Positions 18,092 to 39,500 of a DNA stretch of 64,000 bases are shown in pieces. Made by a program: the position numbers and the translations under genes. Position 1 is the stretch's first letter; each line of letters begins with the position of its first letter. The DNA comes from Crambe crambe. Taxonomy: Eukaryota; Porifera; Demospongiae; Poecilosclerida; Crambeidae. Below the pieces are notes generated by a model that searched no databases, was not told the DNA's origin, and saw nothing but the letters and a program-made list of their open reading frames with translations. The DNA lies in the NCBI GenBank assembly GCA_963924555.1, contig OZ004586.1:6840501-6904500 (forward strand). The letters run 5' to 3'.

Positions 18092-19196
18092 ATGGAGGCT
18101 ATGCAGTATAACAGCGATGAGGAGTACCATAGCATGGATGAAAAGGAAGATCAGTGGTATCACGAAAGGGATATAGGAGTCGGAGGCTTTGGCATTGTCA
18201 AGTTATTCGTCAATAAGGTGAGATATATCAGCCACTAACTAGGCTAGGCTACCTCGATAGCTGGGCAGCTAGCTAGCTGGCTTATAGCAAACAAAAAAAC
18301 TGTGATTTCCTTCCATACATACATAGCAAGCCTTGATCTCTGATCTGTCAGCTTTTCGATATTAATGCACCTTCTGCACAGAATAGAAAGTTGGATATCC
18401 AGCACTCTATAACACCTGTTTATAATGTAGGCTATGAGTGACATTCTTATCAGCTAAACATGGTGGAACAATGCATTGTGGGAGACAAAAACCCACTAAC
18501 CTGTCAATTCCTTTGATCTGTCCTTTGAATCACTTGAAATTACGATTCTTAAAGGGTTAAGGCGTGTGATGAGATGAGGCCACAGTTGATCTTGTCTTCG
18601 TAATACCACTGTGTAGCATAGTGTCTTAAAGATTATGTCCAGAGTGTGTGTGTGTGTGTGTGTGTGTATTTTTAGCTCCACATTAAACAATAGCAGGCCA
18701 GCTGCACAATACTAAAGACATCTGACCAGATATTTTTTTTGCTACATGATTCTACATACTACAATGACTGATTGTAGCTTTTCATGTCGACACTGATCAC
18801 TGACTGGGTGGACACTTTTGGGGTCTGAAAAGAGTGTCCTGGTAAGAGACAACAAGATGTTTTCCCAACAGAGGACACCTTTCAAATTGAGCACTATAAC
18901 TAGCCCACATTTTTTTCCCCCTCTAAAGAGAGGAATGTGGACAGACAAAACAGCTGGTCCAAAATGTGTCCTAAATATGTCTTGTGTTCTACTGTTATCA
19001 AAAGCTCTAGCGCTCGCTTTCTAAGTAGGGATGGCAGGTCAAAGGTCATGACTGTGCATTGCTTCAAGATGAAGACACCCACACATTGTGGCATTCATGA
19101 AGTCCCCATGCTACACTCTCCATTGTTGAGTATACAAAGTCATGCCTGTTAAGCATAGTCATATGCATGCATTGCACATGGGAACCCTTGATTGTG

Positions 19197-19275
19197 CGCA
19201 TGTACACACATACATGTTACATGTACACACATACATGTTACATGTACACACATACATGTTACATGTACACACATA
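19197..19275. repeat. 22-bp tandem repeat in IKK intron 1 (copy 1)
   Basis: Three to four units of ACATGTACACACATACATGTT type. Copy 2 has a similar array at 37675-37755. Confidence 0.85.
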
Positions 19276-20432
19276 CGTACATGTTGCTACGTACTGAAAA
19301 AAAAAAATCATGCATAATCGTATGAAGATGCATGGCATAACTTAATGTAACTTCCACTATCCTCAGAGGAGTTGAGTAAAGAAATAAACAGTTTGTGATA
19401 ATTTGGGTAGTGGTTGCATATACTGTTTTCAGAGTTATGTGATGTGTATGAATGAAACAGTTGCAGCTTTGCAGTTTTGACTGTGCACTACAATCTCTAA
19501 GTAGCATATTTGATGGATGAGCATAGTTGATCAATGGTGTTGACAATTAAATTTTTGTTGTTACAGCTTAGCTTTACTTTATATGGTAGTCATTATTTTT
19601 TGGTGTGAACATGATAAGGAAATAATATTCAACAACCCAATGTAGTTTTGAGGTGAATTGCTGTCAGCACTAGCCCACCTCAAACCTCCCCTAGCTCTAA
19701 TTAACCCCTATTTATACCAATTTACATCCATTTAAGGGGTGGAGCTTCCAACCAGCCGCAACTAATGCTGTGGCCCTGCATTTCCATAGCCAGAACTTGT
19801 TAGTGGTGAGGGCCCTGTTGTAATGTTGATGAAGTTATCAGTATATCATGTTTATCTGTTAGCTGTGGGCCTATAGTGGCTATAAATAGCAGTCATGCAG
19901 AGATTTCATCATCCATCATTCCTTCTCAATTAACACATTGTCAGTAATTTTTGATAAATAAATAAAACAGACATGGTTTCCAATGCTTATGATTCACTCT
20001 GAAGTCCTATAAGCTCATACACTCACAGCAAAGTAGTGACTTATGGGTTAAATTTTTGATTCTGTGGGTTAAAAATGTAAAAACAAGGATCAATTTTTGC
20101 AAAACGTTACCCACAAAATATTTCTTGTTGTGATAAAAAGTTGAAATTGGGGGAGGGAGTGGAGTGTGCTGATGGTATCAAATCTATAATGGCATGCAGT
20201 CATTAATAAGGTTTATGTCTTCATGATAAGCTAAAAATAGAAGCCAGTGAACAGCAGCCTATCTTGGTATTAATGTACCATCGTGGCAGTTGATTGGTTT
20301 CATAGTATGCCTACTTGCACATGTTTTTGTCTGCAAATACATTCACCACTATAATATTATATTAAAATTTGATAGGGTTTCACCTACTTATGTACACATA
20401 CGTACGTATGTAGCTAGTGCTCTCTGTTCTGA

Positions 20433-20990
20433 TGACCCTTTACCATAATCCTTTACCCTTTATTTGACCCTTTACCATAATCCTTTACCCTTTATTTGAC
20501 CCTTTACCGTAATCCTTTACCCTTTATTCGACCCTTTACCGTAATCCTTTACCCTTTATTTGACCATTTACCGTAATCCTTTACCCTTTATTTGACCCTT
20601 TACCGTAATCCTTTACCCTTTATTTGACCCTTTACCCTTTATTTGACCATTTACCGTAATCCTTTACCCTTTATTTGACCCTTTACCGTAATCCTTTACC
20701 CTTTATTTGACCATTTACCGTAATCCTTTACCCTTTATTTGACCCTTTACCGTAATCCTTTACCCTTTATTTGACCCTTTACCCTTTATTTGACCATTTA
20801 CCGTAATCCTTTACCCTTTATTTGACCCTTTACCGTAATCCTTTACCCTTTATTCGACCCTTTACCGTAATCATTTACCCTTTATTTGACCCTTTACCGT
20901 AATCCTTTACCCTTTATTTGACCCTTTACCGTAATCCTTTACCCTTTATTTGACCCTTTACCGTAATCCTTTACCCTATACCATAATCCT
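20433..20990. repeat. Minisatellite in IKK intron 1 (copy 1), about 32-bp unit
   Basis: Tandem units built from GACCCTTTACCGTAATCC and TTTACCCTTTATTT, about 17 copies, with some shortened units. The matching array in copy 2 (38920-40190) uses a different 30-bp variant, so the arrays have been homogenised separately. Confidence 0.93.
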
Positions 20991-21239
20991 AGTTCTTGAT
21001 CATCCTTTACAGTCCTTGACCCTTTACCATAATCCTTTACAGTTCTTGGCCCTTTACCTGCAGTCCTTGATACTACTTTACCATAATCGATCCTTTGCCC
21101 TTGACCCTTTCCCATAAGTCCTAGACCCTTTACCATAATCCTTTGCAGTCAACTCCTTGACCCTTTACCATTAATCCTTTAATACAGTACAGACAGCTTT
21201 GACCTGCAGTACTTACTTATCCTTGATCCTCTCCCCTTT

Positions 21240-21545
21240 ACCGTACAACCATGACTAGGCAACATGGTGTTACCATACATAATCACTTGCTCTCCACGTC
21301 CACTTTGACTAGAGTCGACTAGGCACTGAAGGAGTGATAACCCTTTACCATACATAGTTCACTTGCATGCTCCACATCCACTTTGACTAGGCACTGAAGG
21401 AGTGACAACCCTTTACCACACAGTCACTTGCTCTCCACATCCACTTTGACTAGGCACTGAAGGAGTAATAATTGTTCTCCACGTCCACTTTGACTAGGCA
21501 ATGTTATTGTGCTTATGGAGTGACAACCCTTTACCATACATACAT
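21240..21545. repeat. Tandem repeat of about 75-80 bp near IKK exon 2 (copy 1)
   Basis: Three to four imperfect copies of a unit with CACTTGCTCTCCAC, TTTGACTAGGCACTGAAGG and ACCCTTTACCATACA. Also in copy 2 at 40255-40600. Confidence 0.8.
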
Positions 21546-21700
21546 AGTCCTAGCTACATCTAATTTTTGATAATCCCTAAACTTTAACCTTTCCTCTCCA
21601 CCTTGATAGACAACAACAGAAAAGGTGGTGTTTAAGGAGTGTCGATCGATGAACCTGAGTCGAGAGTTTGTGGACCACTGGTTCGGAGAACTGGAGATCA

Positions 21701-21798
21701 TCCAATTTTTATCTATTATTGAGAGGTGTTACTCACACTCTGAAGCAGCCATAGATTCATGTGCTTGACGGGTGGTATTATTTCAACAGTTGAGCTAC

Positions 21799-21855
<57 letters not shown>

Positions 21856-21856
21856 A
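21701..21856. other. Duplication junction: IKK exon 2 / 42043-like segment / CT tract / EFA6 exon
   Basis: Three breaks in about 150 bp. IKK exon 2 stops at 21702. 21703-21802 matches 42043-42140 (AATTTTTATCTATTATT to GAGCTACGCAT). Then a CT tract begins and leads straight into the last EFA6 exon at 21856. In copy 2 the text after GAGCTACGCAT is ATAGCATACC, not CT. Confidence 0.9.
21803..21853 (+). repeat. (CT)n tract, second copy
   Basis: About 25 CT units followed by CAG and the duplicated EFA6 exon. It is the counterpart of the tract at 5868-6243 and the likely place where copies recombined or contigs were joined. Confidence 0.95.
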
Positions 21857-22149
21857 GCTGGTTTGATAAGTACGAGTTTCTACAATTCGAGATAAGCCGT
21901 TACCAAATATACTCAACCATGATTTCATCTAATGCTATGGTAGACTTCAATACCCCACTCCCAAGTGGCCTGGTCCCTTCTCCAAGCATTAGCACTCTTG
22001 CCACAGCAGGTACCACTGATGGCAGCTCTGAACTTGTATGGAAGTCAGTAACACCCCCTCACTCCCCTCAAACCAGAAACAAATTAAGTCACAATAAGAC
22101 AGGGTCTCACTCCCCTTTAGTCCCTAGGACCTATAGCAAGCAAAGCTAG
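21856..22149 (+). pseudogene. Orphan duplicate of the last EFA6/PSD exon
   Basis: 294 bp from acceptor to TAG, the same length as 6253-6546 with few amino-acid changes (for example AMVDF for AMMDF and YSKQS for FNRQS at the end). The frame is intact, but none of the other 14 EFA6 exons precede it. The nearest upstream coding sequence is the broken IKK exon. Confidence 0.9.
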
Positions 22150-22711
22150 CACTGTTCACGGTGCCTTATTCTTTCTTTTCTCTCTCTTATTACATACATA
22201 CATATATACTCTAGCTGTTTAAATTATGCTATTATTGTCATAATATCAGTGCTGATATATATCAACTGCAATGTCATATCTTGGTTTTGAGTTTTTGGGC
22301 ATTTTTTGATAACATTAATTATTCGTATTTGTGATGTTATTGACCATACTTATGAAGATTTTGTTGTGATATCTCTAATGCATGATGTTATAAGCACATG
22401 TTTATCCCACAATACCCATTAGGTCACTAGCCAGAGGTCACGCCATATAGGAGACACATGTTGGATGGAGAACTGTGTGTGAAATTTTTTAGGAGGTGGT
22501 GCAATAGTAAATCTCATAATTATAACTTGGACTGTTCAATGTAACACTCTTAGCTATTGTTTTAATGCTGACAATAGTTATTATAGAACCGCCAGGGTCC
22601 AATACAGACTCGTTATACGGTAAATATTAATCTCTTCACAATAGTGAACAATTAATGGTAGTCATGATTGCTTTATTTCCTTCCTGATGGTATATGAAAT
22701 TAGTGTGCATG

Positions 22712-24087
22712 TTACGTTCGTCTGAACTCTTCAGGTTCGCTAACTATTAATCCAAATATGAAAGGAGAGTTGCTCTTAGACTCTCCAGAAAAAGACGTGT
22801 TTCCAGTTTTCTTGACCCATGAGTTTGCAGCAGTGTGGTACCCTCCGCCAATGTGAAATGGTCCAATCCTGATCCCTGAGGACGCCATAAAGTCACTTTT
22901 GTAGCAGTCAAACATTGAAGACGACATGGTGAGCTTAAAGCTGACGTGGCAGCCTGCTATGACACCAGTGACCATCAAAGGCATTTGACCCCCTTTGCCA
23001 AAAATTAGTTTATGGGCACCTGAAGTAAAGGTAGATTCATGATCAGTCTCAGCAAGAATTCGAATATACTTGGATCTGAACCACTTGTCAGGGCATATGG
23101 ATATTCTACTCACTGTCTTTATATTGATATCCACTTTGATACTTTTATCAGAGTCTAGCATGTACATATCTTGCCATAACCCTTGTGAGAAAAGACTAAA
23201 GAAAGAATTGCTGCAATCTATAGAGCCACCACTCCAAGAAGATTTCATATCTGACATCTTCTTAGAAGCATCAAGACATATCTTCAAGGAGGAAGTGGTT
23301 CCACGATCATTGGTAAGTTGATCAATCCAGTCCTTGCCCTTATGAAGAATATAATTCGGTCTCCAAACTTCAATGCTATTTATGTCAGATTTTATGAAAC
23401 CAGGTTTCGCAGAACGCACCTCCGTTGGTAGAACACAAGCTTCCATTACTTCTTTATAACAAGGATCTGCTTCTGCAACTATTTCAGCTTTATTCAGTGC
23501 TAGTTGATCAATGGCTACACTATCAGTATTGAGACGTTTCTCCCATCCACTGGTAAGCAGCCATGTCCCATACGAAGGAGGGGGAATCCCAGGCAGAACC
23601 TGCAGAGCTTGTCTCCACTCTCTGTTCTTCACCTCCATGCATTCAATCAGAGCACTTTGAGCTGTAGTAATATCTCTCTGAGCAACTGCGAGTAATTTTT
23701 CTTGTTCTTCCTCCCTTGATGGTGTTAACTTTGGTTTATGATTCTGTAAGATCTTTTTGTATGTTGCATAAACCCAGTGGCTGCTGGGGAGTATTTTGCC
23801 ACTGTGGTCCACTGAGGTAGCTGGTTGACGATGGTCCATAACATGGCATCAATATAGCTCTCACCACCAGATGAAGGTTTATGTGGAGTACAGTTGATGA
23901 ACGGGTGAATGAGTTGGACTTTGGCATCTCCTCCAATGAATTTGTTGACTTCAGACCACGTCTGGTCCCAGAGGTTTGTGGTGTTTTGAGGATCAGACAG
24001 AATGATACCTTGTAAGGCAGTGGTTTCATGACAAGTCGAAGAAGAACTTGTTCTTTTTTTAAAGCAGCACAGTCCATAATCTGACAT
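22712..24087 (-). pseudogene. Intronless gene of unknown function, copy 2, with one frameshift
   Basis: Counterpart of 7016-8365. It starts at the same ATG (24087) and is collinear to the same stop. One A is missing in the run at about 23770-23773 (AAA here, AAAA at the matching site of copy 1). This breaks the frame after SPAATGF; the original frame resumes as YATYKKILQ. Other length changes are in frame (AEADP for ADP, and a seven-residue insertion before SGAHK). A homopolymer sequencing error is possible, so inactivation is not certain. Confidence 0.8.
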
Positions 24088-24477
24088 TGTTGGCTGTCTC
24101 AGTGTATGAAATTCATTGACACTAGTATAGAGCAATGATCGTACACCACTAAAAATATTATAGTTGAATAGCTGAAAATGTAACTACAAAAGTATTACGA
24201 CTATAGCTAAACGATTCCAAGACACTTCATTGATTACTGCTTCAGTGAATCACCAATTCCAATGCTAACTAGCTGAATTCTTAGGTGATGCCCATTGCAT
24301 TGTGACAATGAAAGGTATAAGTTTTTGTTTGTGTAATGAGGCCATTAAACTAAACAGAGTCTTTTGCTGGAATCAAACAATAGCTACCCAAGCCATATGT
24401 GTTGTTTCATACTCTGTCTGTTGTTCTTTCAGCAGAATTAATAATCTGTTTGTGATGTTAAGCAATAGCTACCCACT

Positions 24478-25790
24478 CAATCAGTGGACTGGACTACTGG
24501 ACTGGACTACTGGACTGCCCTTTCACTTTACACATGTGAAATTGTAGAAGTGTAGCTGCATACACTAGTAGTTTGTCTACCACTAGAAGTGCATATCATC
24601 CTGCATACCTCTTAATGACACTTGTTGTCTTGCACAAAAAATGGTAAGGCCATACAATCTAGCTACTAGACGAAGGTACGTAGCTATATATTTGCTGCTT
24701 GTAAGAACTAGCATAAAATAAATAAATGTGCACTAGTTGGAAATTTTTAGTCAAGCTCTGTATACCCTCCCCTCCATTCCACTTCTCTCCCTCCAGTCCA
24801 GTGGTCCAGTCAGACACCGTCACTGGTGTATGGTAGCTTTGAACCTGTATGTACTTCCTAGGATAGTTTTGTACAAAGTGGAATGGAGGGGAGGGTAGAG
24901 TTTGACTAAACTTGGATAGTGGCAAACATATATACCTTCATCTAGTAGCTATAGATTGTATGGCCTTACCATTTTTTGTGCAAGACAACAAGTGTCATTC
25001 AGAAGTATGCAGGGTGATATGCACTTCTAGTGGTAAACTACCAGTAATTACTGCAATTTCTAATATTACATCTTCCCCAGTAATAGTCTGCACATGCTCA
25101 GATGTATAAACTACTGCAATTAGGCAGGTGAACTGATGAGGGAAGATGTAATATTAGTAATTGCAGTAATTACTGGTAATTTGTTTACCACTAGAAGTGC
25201 ATATCATCCTGGATGACACGTACTTGTTGTCTTTGCACAAAAAATGGTAAGGCCATACAATCTATAGCTACTAGATGAAGGTATGTTTGCCGCTTGTAAA
25301 AGCTATCCAAATGTAGTCAAACTCTACCCTCCACTCCATTCCACCTCCCTCCCTCCCCAAACAAAACTATCCTACGTATATAGGAAGTACATACATACAG
25401 GTTCAAAGCTACCATACACCAGTGACACCACTTGTATCTGGGTGTCTGACTGGACCACTGGACTGGAGGGAGGGAATTGGAATGGAGGGGAGGGTATAGA
25501 GCTTGACAAAAAATTTCCAACTAGTGCACATTTATTTATTTTATGCTAGTCCTTACAAGCAGCAAACATATACCTTCATCTAGTAGATTCTATGGCCTTA
25601 CCATTTTTTGTGCAAGACAACAAGTGTCTTTCAGAGGTATGCAGGATGATATGTGGTAGACAAATTATATAGTGTATGCAGCTACACTTCTATAACTATG
25701 CAGCTACACTTCTACAAATGCGAGGTGAAAGGGCAGTCCAGTAGTCCAGTCCAGTAGTCCAGTCCAGTAGTCCAGTCCACCGATTGTATA
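24478..25790. mobile_element. 1.3-kb near-perfect palindrome (fold-back element) present only in copy 2
   Basis: The left arm begins AATCAGTGGACTGGACTACT and the right arm ends with the mirrored CAGTCCAGTAGTCCAGTCC and CCACCGATT. The arms are about 600 bp each with a spacer near 25080-25140. Inside each arm is a second, smaller inverted structure, so GGTAAGGCCATACAAT and its reverse complement occur four times in all. The ends carry tandem GGACTGGACTACT units. No convincing ORF. Copy 1 has a short unbroken sequence at the matching position (about 8750), an empty or near-empty site. Confidence 0.88.
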
Positions 25791-26573
25791 CACCCCCCAC
25801 TATGGCAGTTATAACCTTTGTGCTTTGCAAACATGGTTACTATGGCAATTATAACCTTTGTGCTTTGCAAACATGTGGCTGGCAACAGAAACTGTTTATG
25901 AATTTTCTTCCTAAGAAATCCAACTTTTAGTCACATTAGAGTAGTAGTACTATTTGAGTGTTGCATAGCTGATGCATGATCATTATAAGTTTCATGCTCA
26001 CGATCTTGCGATTGTGCACGTGCCATATCATACCTTATCTAACATCAAAAATTCAGTAAATTTTAAATTTTTGCACCACAAAATCATTACACAGAATTCT
26101 ACGTAGCTCTTTTGTCAGCTGAACTTGCAGCCCTTCCCATGCAAGTCTCCCACCCAATTACACAGATAAAACCCATCATCATCTAAATTGTATAATTCAG
26201 TCTACACACTATCTTTCTACTGTATTATGGTCAGTGCTTATTAAGACTGCATCTCCACTGAAATGCATAACTTTTGACCTTTGTACTATGGAGAACTAAT
26301 CAATAATGATGTACCTGTTTTGATAGTTAAAAATGTGGGTGGCTAATCAAGCTCTTGAATAGATCAAAGCACAAGGTCACAAAAACTATGGTGATACATT
26401 CAGCAAGTTTCCTCACATTTGCCACTGCTAGCTATAGAACTAGAGCCTTTATTAGACCAAGCACTTTTGTGCTCAAAGAAATCACCCAGGTCTATATACA
26501 CTGTGGCTCAGTAGAATAAAAGGTTTGTGTCAACTGTGGTTTTAAGACCTCTGGCTTTGCAAGGTACTTACAG

Positions 26574-26733
26574 CAGATTGCAGTGATCTTGCAATACAAA
26601 TCCAGAACAGCCAAAACCAAAAATTTACATAGCCTCCTTTCAAGTAGCCAAACTCCAAAGCCATTTGAAAGGAGACTATGTAAATTTTGGTTTTGCCGTT
26701 CTGGATTTCATGTTGCAAGATCACTGCAATCTG
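26574..26733. mobile_element. Fold-back element in a copy-2-specific insertion
   Basis: CAGATTGCAGTGATCTTGCA at the left mirrors TGCAAGATCACTGCAATCTG at the right, with arms of about 70 bp. It ends an insertion (about 26402-26733) absent from copy 1, where flanking ACTTACA and TCTGGTCAAATAGG are adjacent near 9362. Confidence 0.8.
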
Positions 26734-27387
26734 TACATCAGGTCAAATAGGCATTGGTATGATAAGTATGTAATAAAGTCAAGAGTAATTCACGCTAATA
26801 TATAATTGCATGACTGGGAGGGCAATATAATTATTGTTACTGGATGTAAGGTTAGTTTATTTGTGTCATACAGCTGTAGAATACAGATAGCCAAAATTGG
26901 TTTTATAGAGGAAGTAGCTAATGACAATGGAACCTTCGATGAAGGACACTCTGAAAGAGGACAAACTTCTCAACAAAGCTTAAAAGACAATCTAAGATTA
27001 TTACCACATAAGATCACCCCTTCATATACAAGATCAAATGATTAATTAGGTGTCCCTTTGTATGCAAGACAGGTAGCAGATCTGACACATTCCTCTCTCT
27101 GATCTGCCATTATAGTCTTGCCTACACTTTAATATAATATGTTAGAAGGATCAATGTTACAGGTTTGCAAAGTGATTGGTGCCCATGTCAGTCTAGGCAT
27201 AAGGATACCACACACTCCTCTCCAGTATACACCAATCATGCTTCAAACCTGTAACCTTGATGTGGGTAATACTTTATCATAATAGTGGCCTTATAGTGAA
27301 CTGATATATAATAAAAAGTTTAAATGATGAATTGGGATTTGGTCATGACTGGAGCACAATGATAGCTGGTGTGTTGAGGTCTCTCTA

Positions 27388-36135
<8,748 letters not shown>

Positions 36136-36581
36136 CTCTGAGATCACTTTGCCCAGTAGTAAACAGCGAACAAGTATAATATTTACCACTCTGGTACTAG
36201 TGTATCAGCTTTTGCTAGCTAGAGCTTTAATAGTTAGCTAGCTCCAGTTTTATAGACGTTCCACCAGAGCAGAGCACCGCCTTTCTACAACATAACCTTC
36301 TGGAGCTTTGCAGTGCCACGTGGTTCTTGCTGATAATCAACTCCATAACACCGTACTACTGAAGAAAAACAATCTGTAATTCGAACCATGATGGAGCTTC
36401 GCAGCTTGTTGTTATAAAAAGCGTAGGCGGTCATCAAATAATAGGTAAAAGATCGATAAACATCCGGGTACCGGGTTTATGCGTATTATGCGCGCGCGCC
36501 TAGCTAGCTCGCTAGCTTTTATCTTGTTGACCTTTTACCTTTCAACATTGAATCACCACCTAGATCTCGGCACGAAAAGCT
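36136..36581. promoter_or_regulatory. Divergent promoter region, receptor and IKK, copy 2
   Basis: 446 bp between start codons, with only a handful of differences from 17645-18091. The CCACGTGG E-box and the GC-alternating run are retained. Confidence 0.6.
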
Positions 36582-39500
36582 ATGGAGGTTATGCAGTATA
36601 ACAGCGATGAGGAGTACCATAGCATGGATGAAAAGGAAGATCAGTGGTATCACGAAAGGGATATAGGAGTCGGAGGCTTTGGCATTGTCAAGTTATTCGT
36701 CAATAAGGTGAGATATATCAACCACTAACTAGGCTAGGCTACCTCGATAGCTGGGCAGCTAGCTAGCTGGCTTATAGCAAACAAAAAAACTGTGATTTCC
36801 TTCCATACATACATAGCAAGCCTTGATCTCTGATCTGTCAGCTTTTCGATATTAATGCACCTTCTGCACAGAATAGAAAGTTGGATATCCAGCACTCTAT
36901 AACACCTGTTTATAATGTAGGCTATGAGTGACATTCTTATCAGCTAAACATGGTGGAACAATGCATTGTGGGAGACAAAAACCAGCTAACCTGTCAATTC
37001 CTTTGATCTGTCCTTTGAATCACTTGAAATTACGATTCTTAAAGGGTTAAGGCGTGTGATGAGACGAGGCCACAGTTGATCTTGTCTTCGTAATACCACT
37101 GTGTAGCATAGTGTCTTAAAGATTATGTCCAGAGTGTGTGTGTGTGTGTGTGTATTTTTAGCTCCACATTAAACAATAGCAGGCCAGCTGCACAATACTA
37201 AAGACATCTGACCAGATATTTTTTTTTGCTACGTGATTCTACATACTACAATGACTGATTGTAGCTTTTCATGTCGACACTGATCACTGACTGGGTGGAC
37301 ACTTTTGGGATCTGAAAAGAGTGTCCTGGTAAGAGACAACAAGATGTCTTCCCAAATTGAGCACTATAACTAGCCCACATTTTTTTCCCCCTCTAAAGAG
37401 AGGAATGTGGACAGACAAAACAGCTGGTCCAAAATGTGTCCTAAATATGTCTTGTGTTCTACTGTTATCAAAAGCTCTAGCGCTCGCTTTCTAAGTAGGG
37501 ATGGCAGGTCAAAGGTCATGACTGTGCATTGCTTCCAGATGAAGACACCCACACATTGTGGCATTCATGAAGTCCCCATGCTACACTCTCCATTGTTGAG
37601 TATACAAAGTCATGCCTGTTAAGCATAGTCATATGCATGCATTGCACATGGGAACCCTTGATTGTGCGTACCCATGTACACACATACATGTTACATGTAC
37701 ACACATACAAATTACATGTACACACATACATGTTACATGTACACACATACGTACATGTTGCTACGCACTGAAAAAAAAATCATGCATAATCGTATGAAGA
37801 TGCATGGCATAACTTAATGTAACTTCCACTATCCTCAGAGGAGTTGAGTAAAGAAATAAACAGTTTGTACTCCGTCGATAATTTGTGCATATACTGTTGT
37901 CAGAGTTATGTGTTGTGTATGAATGAAACAGTTGCAGCTTGCAGTTTTGACTGTGCACTACAATCTCTAAGTAGCATATTTGATGGATGAGCATAGTTGA
38001 TCAATGGTGTTGACAGTTTTGTTGTTACAGCTTAGCTTTACTTTATATGGTAGTCATTATTTTTTGGTGTGAACATGACAAGGAAATAATATTCAACAAC
38101 CCAATGTAGTTTTGAGGTGAATTGCTGTCAGCACTAGCCCACCTCAAACCTCCCCTAGCTCTAATTAACCTCTATTTATACCAATTTATATCCATTTAAG
38201 GGGTGGAGCTTCCAACCAGCGCAACTAATACTGTGGCCCTGCATTTCCATAGCCAGAACTTGTTAGTGGTGAGGGCCCTGTTGTAATGTTGATAAAGTTA
38301 TCAGTATAATCATGTTCATCTGTTAGCTGTGGGCCTATAGTGGCTATAAATAGCAGTCATGCAGAGATTTCATCATCCATCATTCCTTCTCAATTAACAC
38401 ATTGTCAGTAATTTTCGATAAATAAATAAAACAGACATGGTTTCCAATGCTTATGATTCACTCTGAAGTCCTATAAGCTCATACACTCACAGCTAAGTAG
38501 TGACTTATGGGTTAAATTTTTGATTCTGTGGGTTAAAAATGTAAAAACAAGGAATCTGTAATTATGGTTCACATCAATTTTTGCAAAACGTTACCCACAA
38601 AATATTTCTTGTTGTGATAAAAAGTTGAAATTGGGGGAGGGAGTGGAGTGTGCTGATGGTATCAAATCTATAATGGCATGCAGTCATTAATAAGGTTTAT
38701 GTCTTCATGATAAGCTAAAAATAGAAGCCAGTGAACAGTAGCCTATCTTGGTATTAATGTACCATCGTGGCAGTTGATTGGTTTCATAGTATGTCTACTT
38801 GCACATGTTTTTGTCTGCAAATACATTCACCACTATATAGATAAGATTACATTAAAGTTTGATAGGGTTTCACCTACTTATGTACGTATGTAGCCAGCGC
38901 TCTCTGTTCTGATGACCCTTTACCATAATCCTTTATCCTTTATTTGATGATCCTTTACCCTATACCATAATCCTAGTCCTTGACCCTTTACCATAATCCT
39001 TGACCCTTACCATAATCCTTTACAGTATTTGACCCTTTACCATAATCCTTTACAGTCCTTGACCCTTTACCATAATCCTTTACAGTCCTTGAGCCTTTAC
39101 CATAATCCTTTACAGTCCTTGACCCTTTACCATAATCCTTTACAGTCCTTGACCCTTTACCATAATCCTTTACAGTCCTTGACCCTTTACCATAATCCTT
39201 TACAGTCCTTGACCCTTTACCATAATCCTTTACAGTCCTTGACCCTTTACCATAATCCTTTACAGTCCTTGACCCTTTACCATAATCCTTTACAGTCTTT
39301 GACCCTTTACCATAATCCTTTACAGTCCTTGACCCTTTACCATAATCCTTTACAGTCCTTGACCCTTTACCATAATCCTTTACAGTCGTCCTTGAGCCTT
39401 TACCATAATCCTTTACAGTCCTTGACCCTTTTACCATAATCCTTTACAGTCCTTGACCCTTTACCATAATCCTTTACAGTCCTTGACCCTTTACCATAAT

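Larger units (their letters stand above)
18092..21702 (+). pseudogene. IkB kinase (IKK alpha/beta-like), copy 1, truncated in exon 2
   Basis: Exon 1 (18092-18217, 42 codons) starts MEAMQYNSDEEYHSMDEKED and contains the P-loop GVGGFG. Intron 1 (3.4 kb) carries minisatellites. Exon 2 starts at 21610 and reads TTTEKVVFKECRSMNL, with the ATP-binding lysine, then is interrupted after GELEI at about 21702. There it fuses to sequence that in copy 2 lies 1.3 kb further on (42043). Everything from the C-helix onward (HRD, DFG, activation loop) is missing. Unless transcripts splice around the break, this copy cannot encode a kinase. Confidence 0.85.

Noticed and set aside
20433..20990. Possible interstitial telomere-like repeat
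   Set aside because: The unit contains CCCTTTACC but has a 30-32 bp period and no TTAGGG-type hexamers. It is an ordinary minisatellite.
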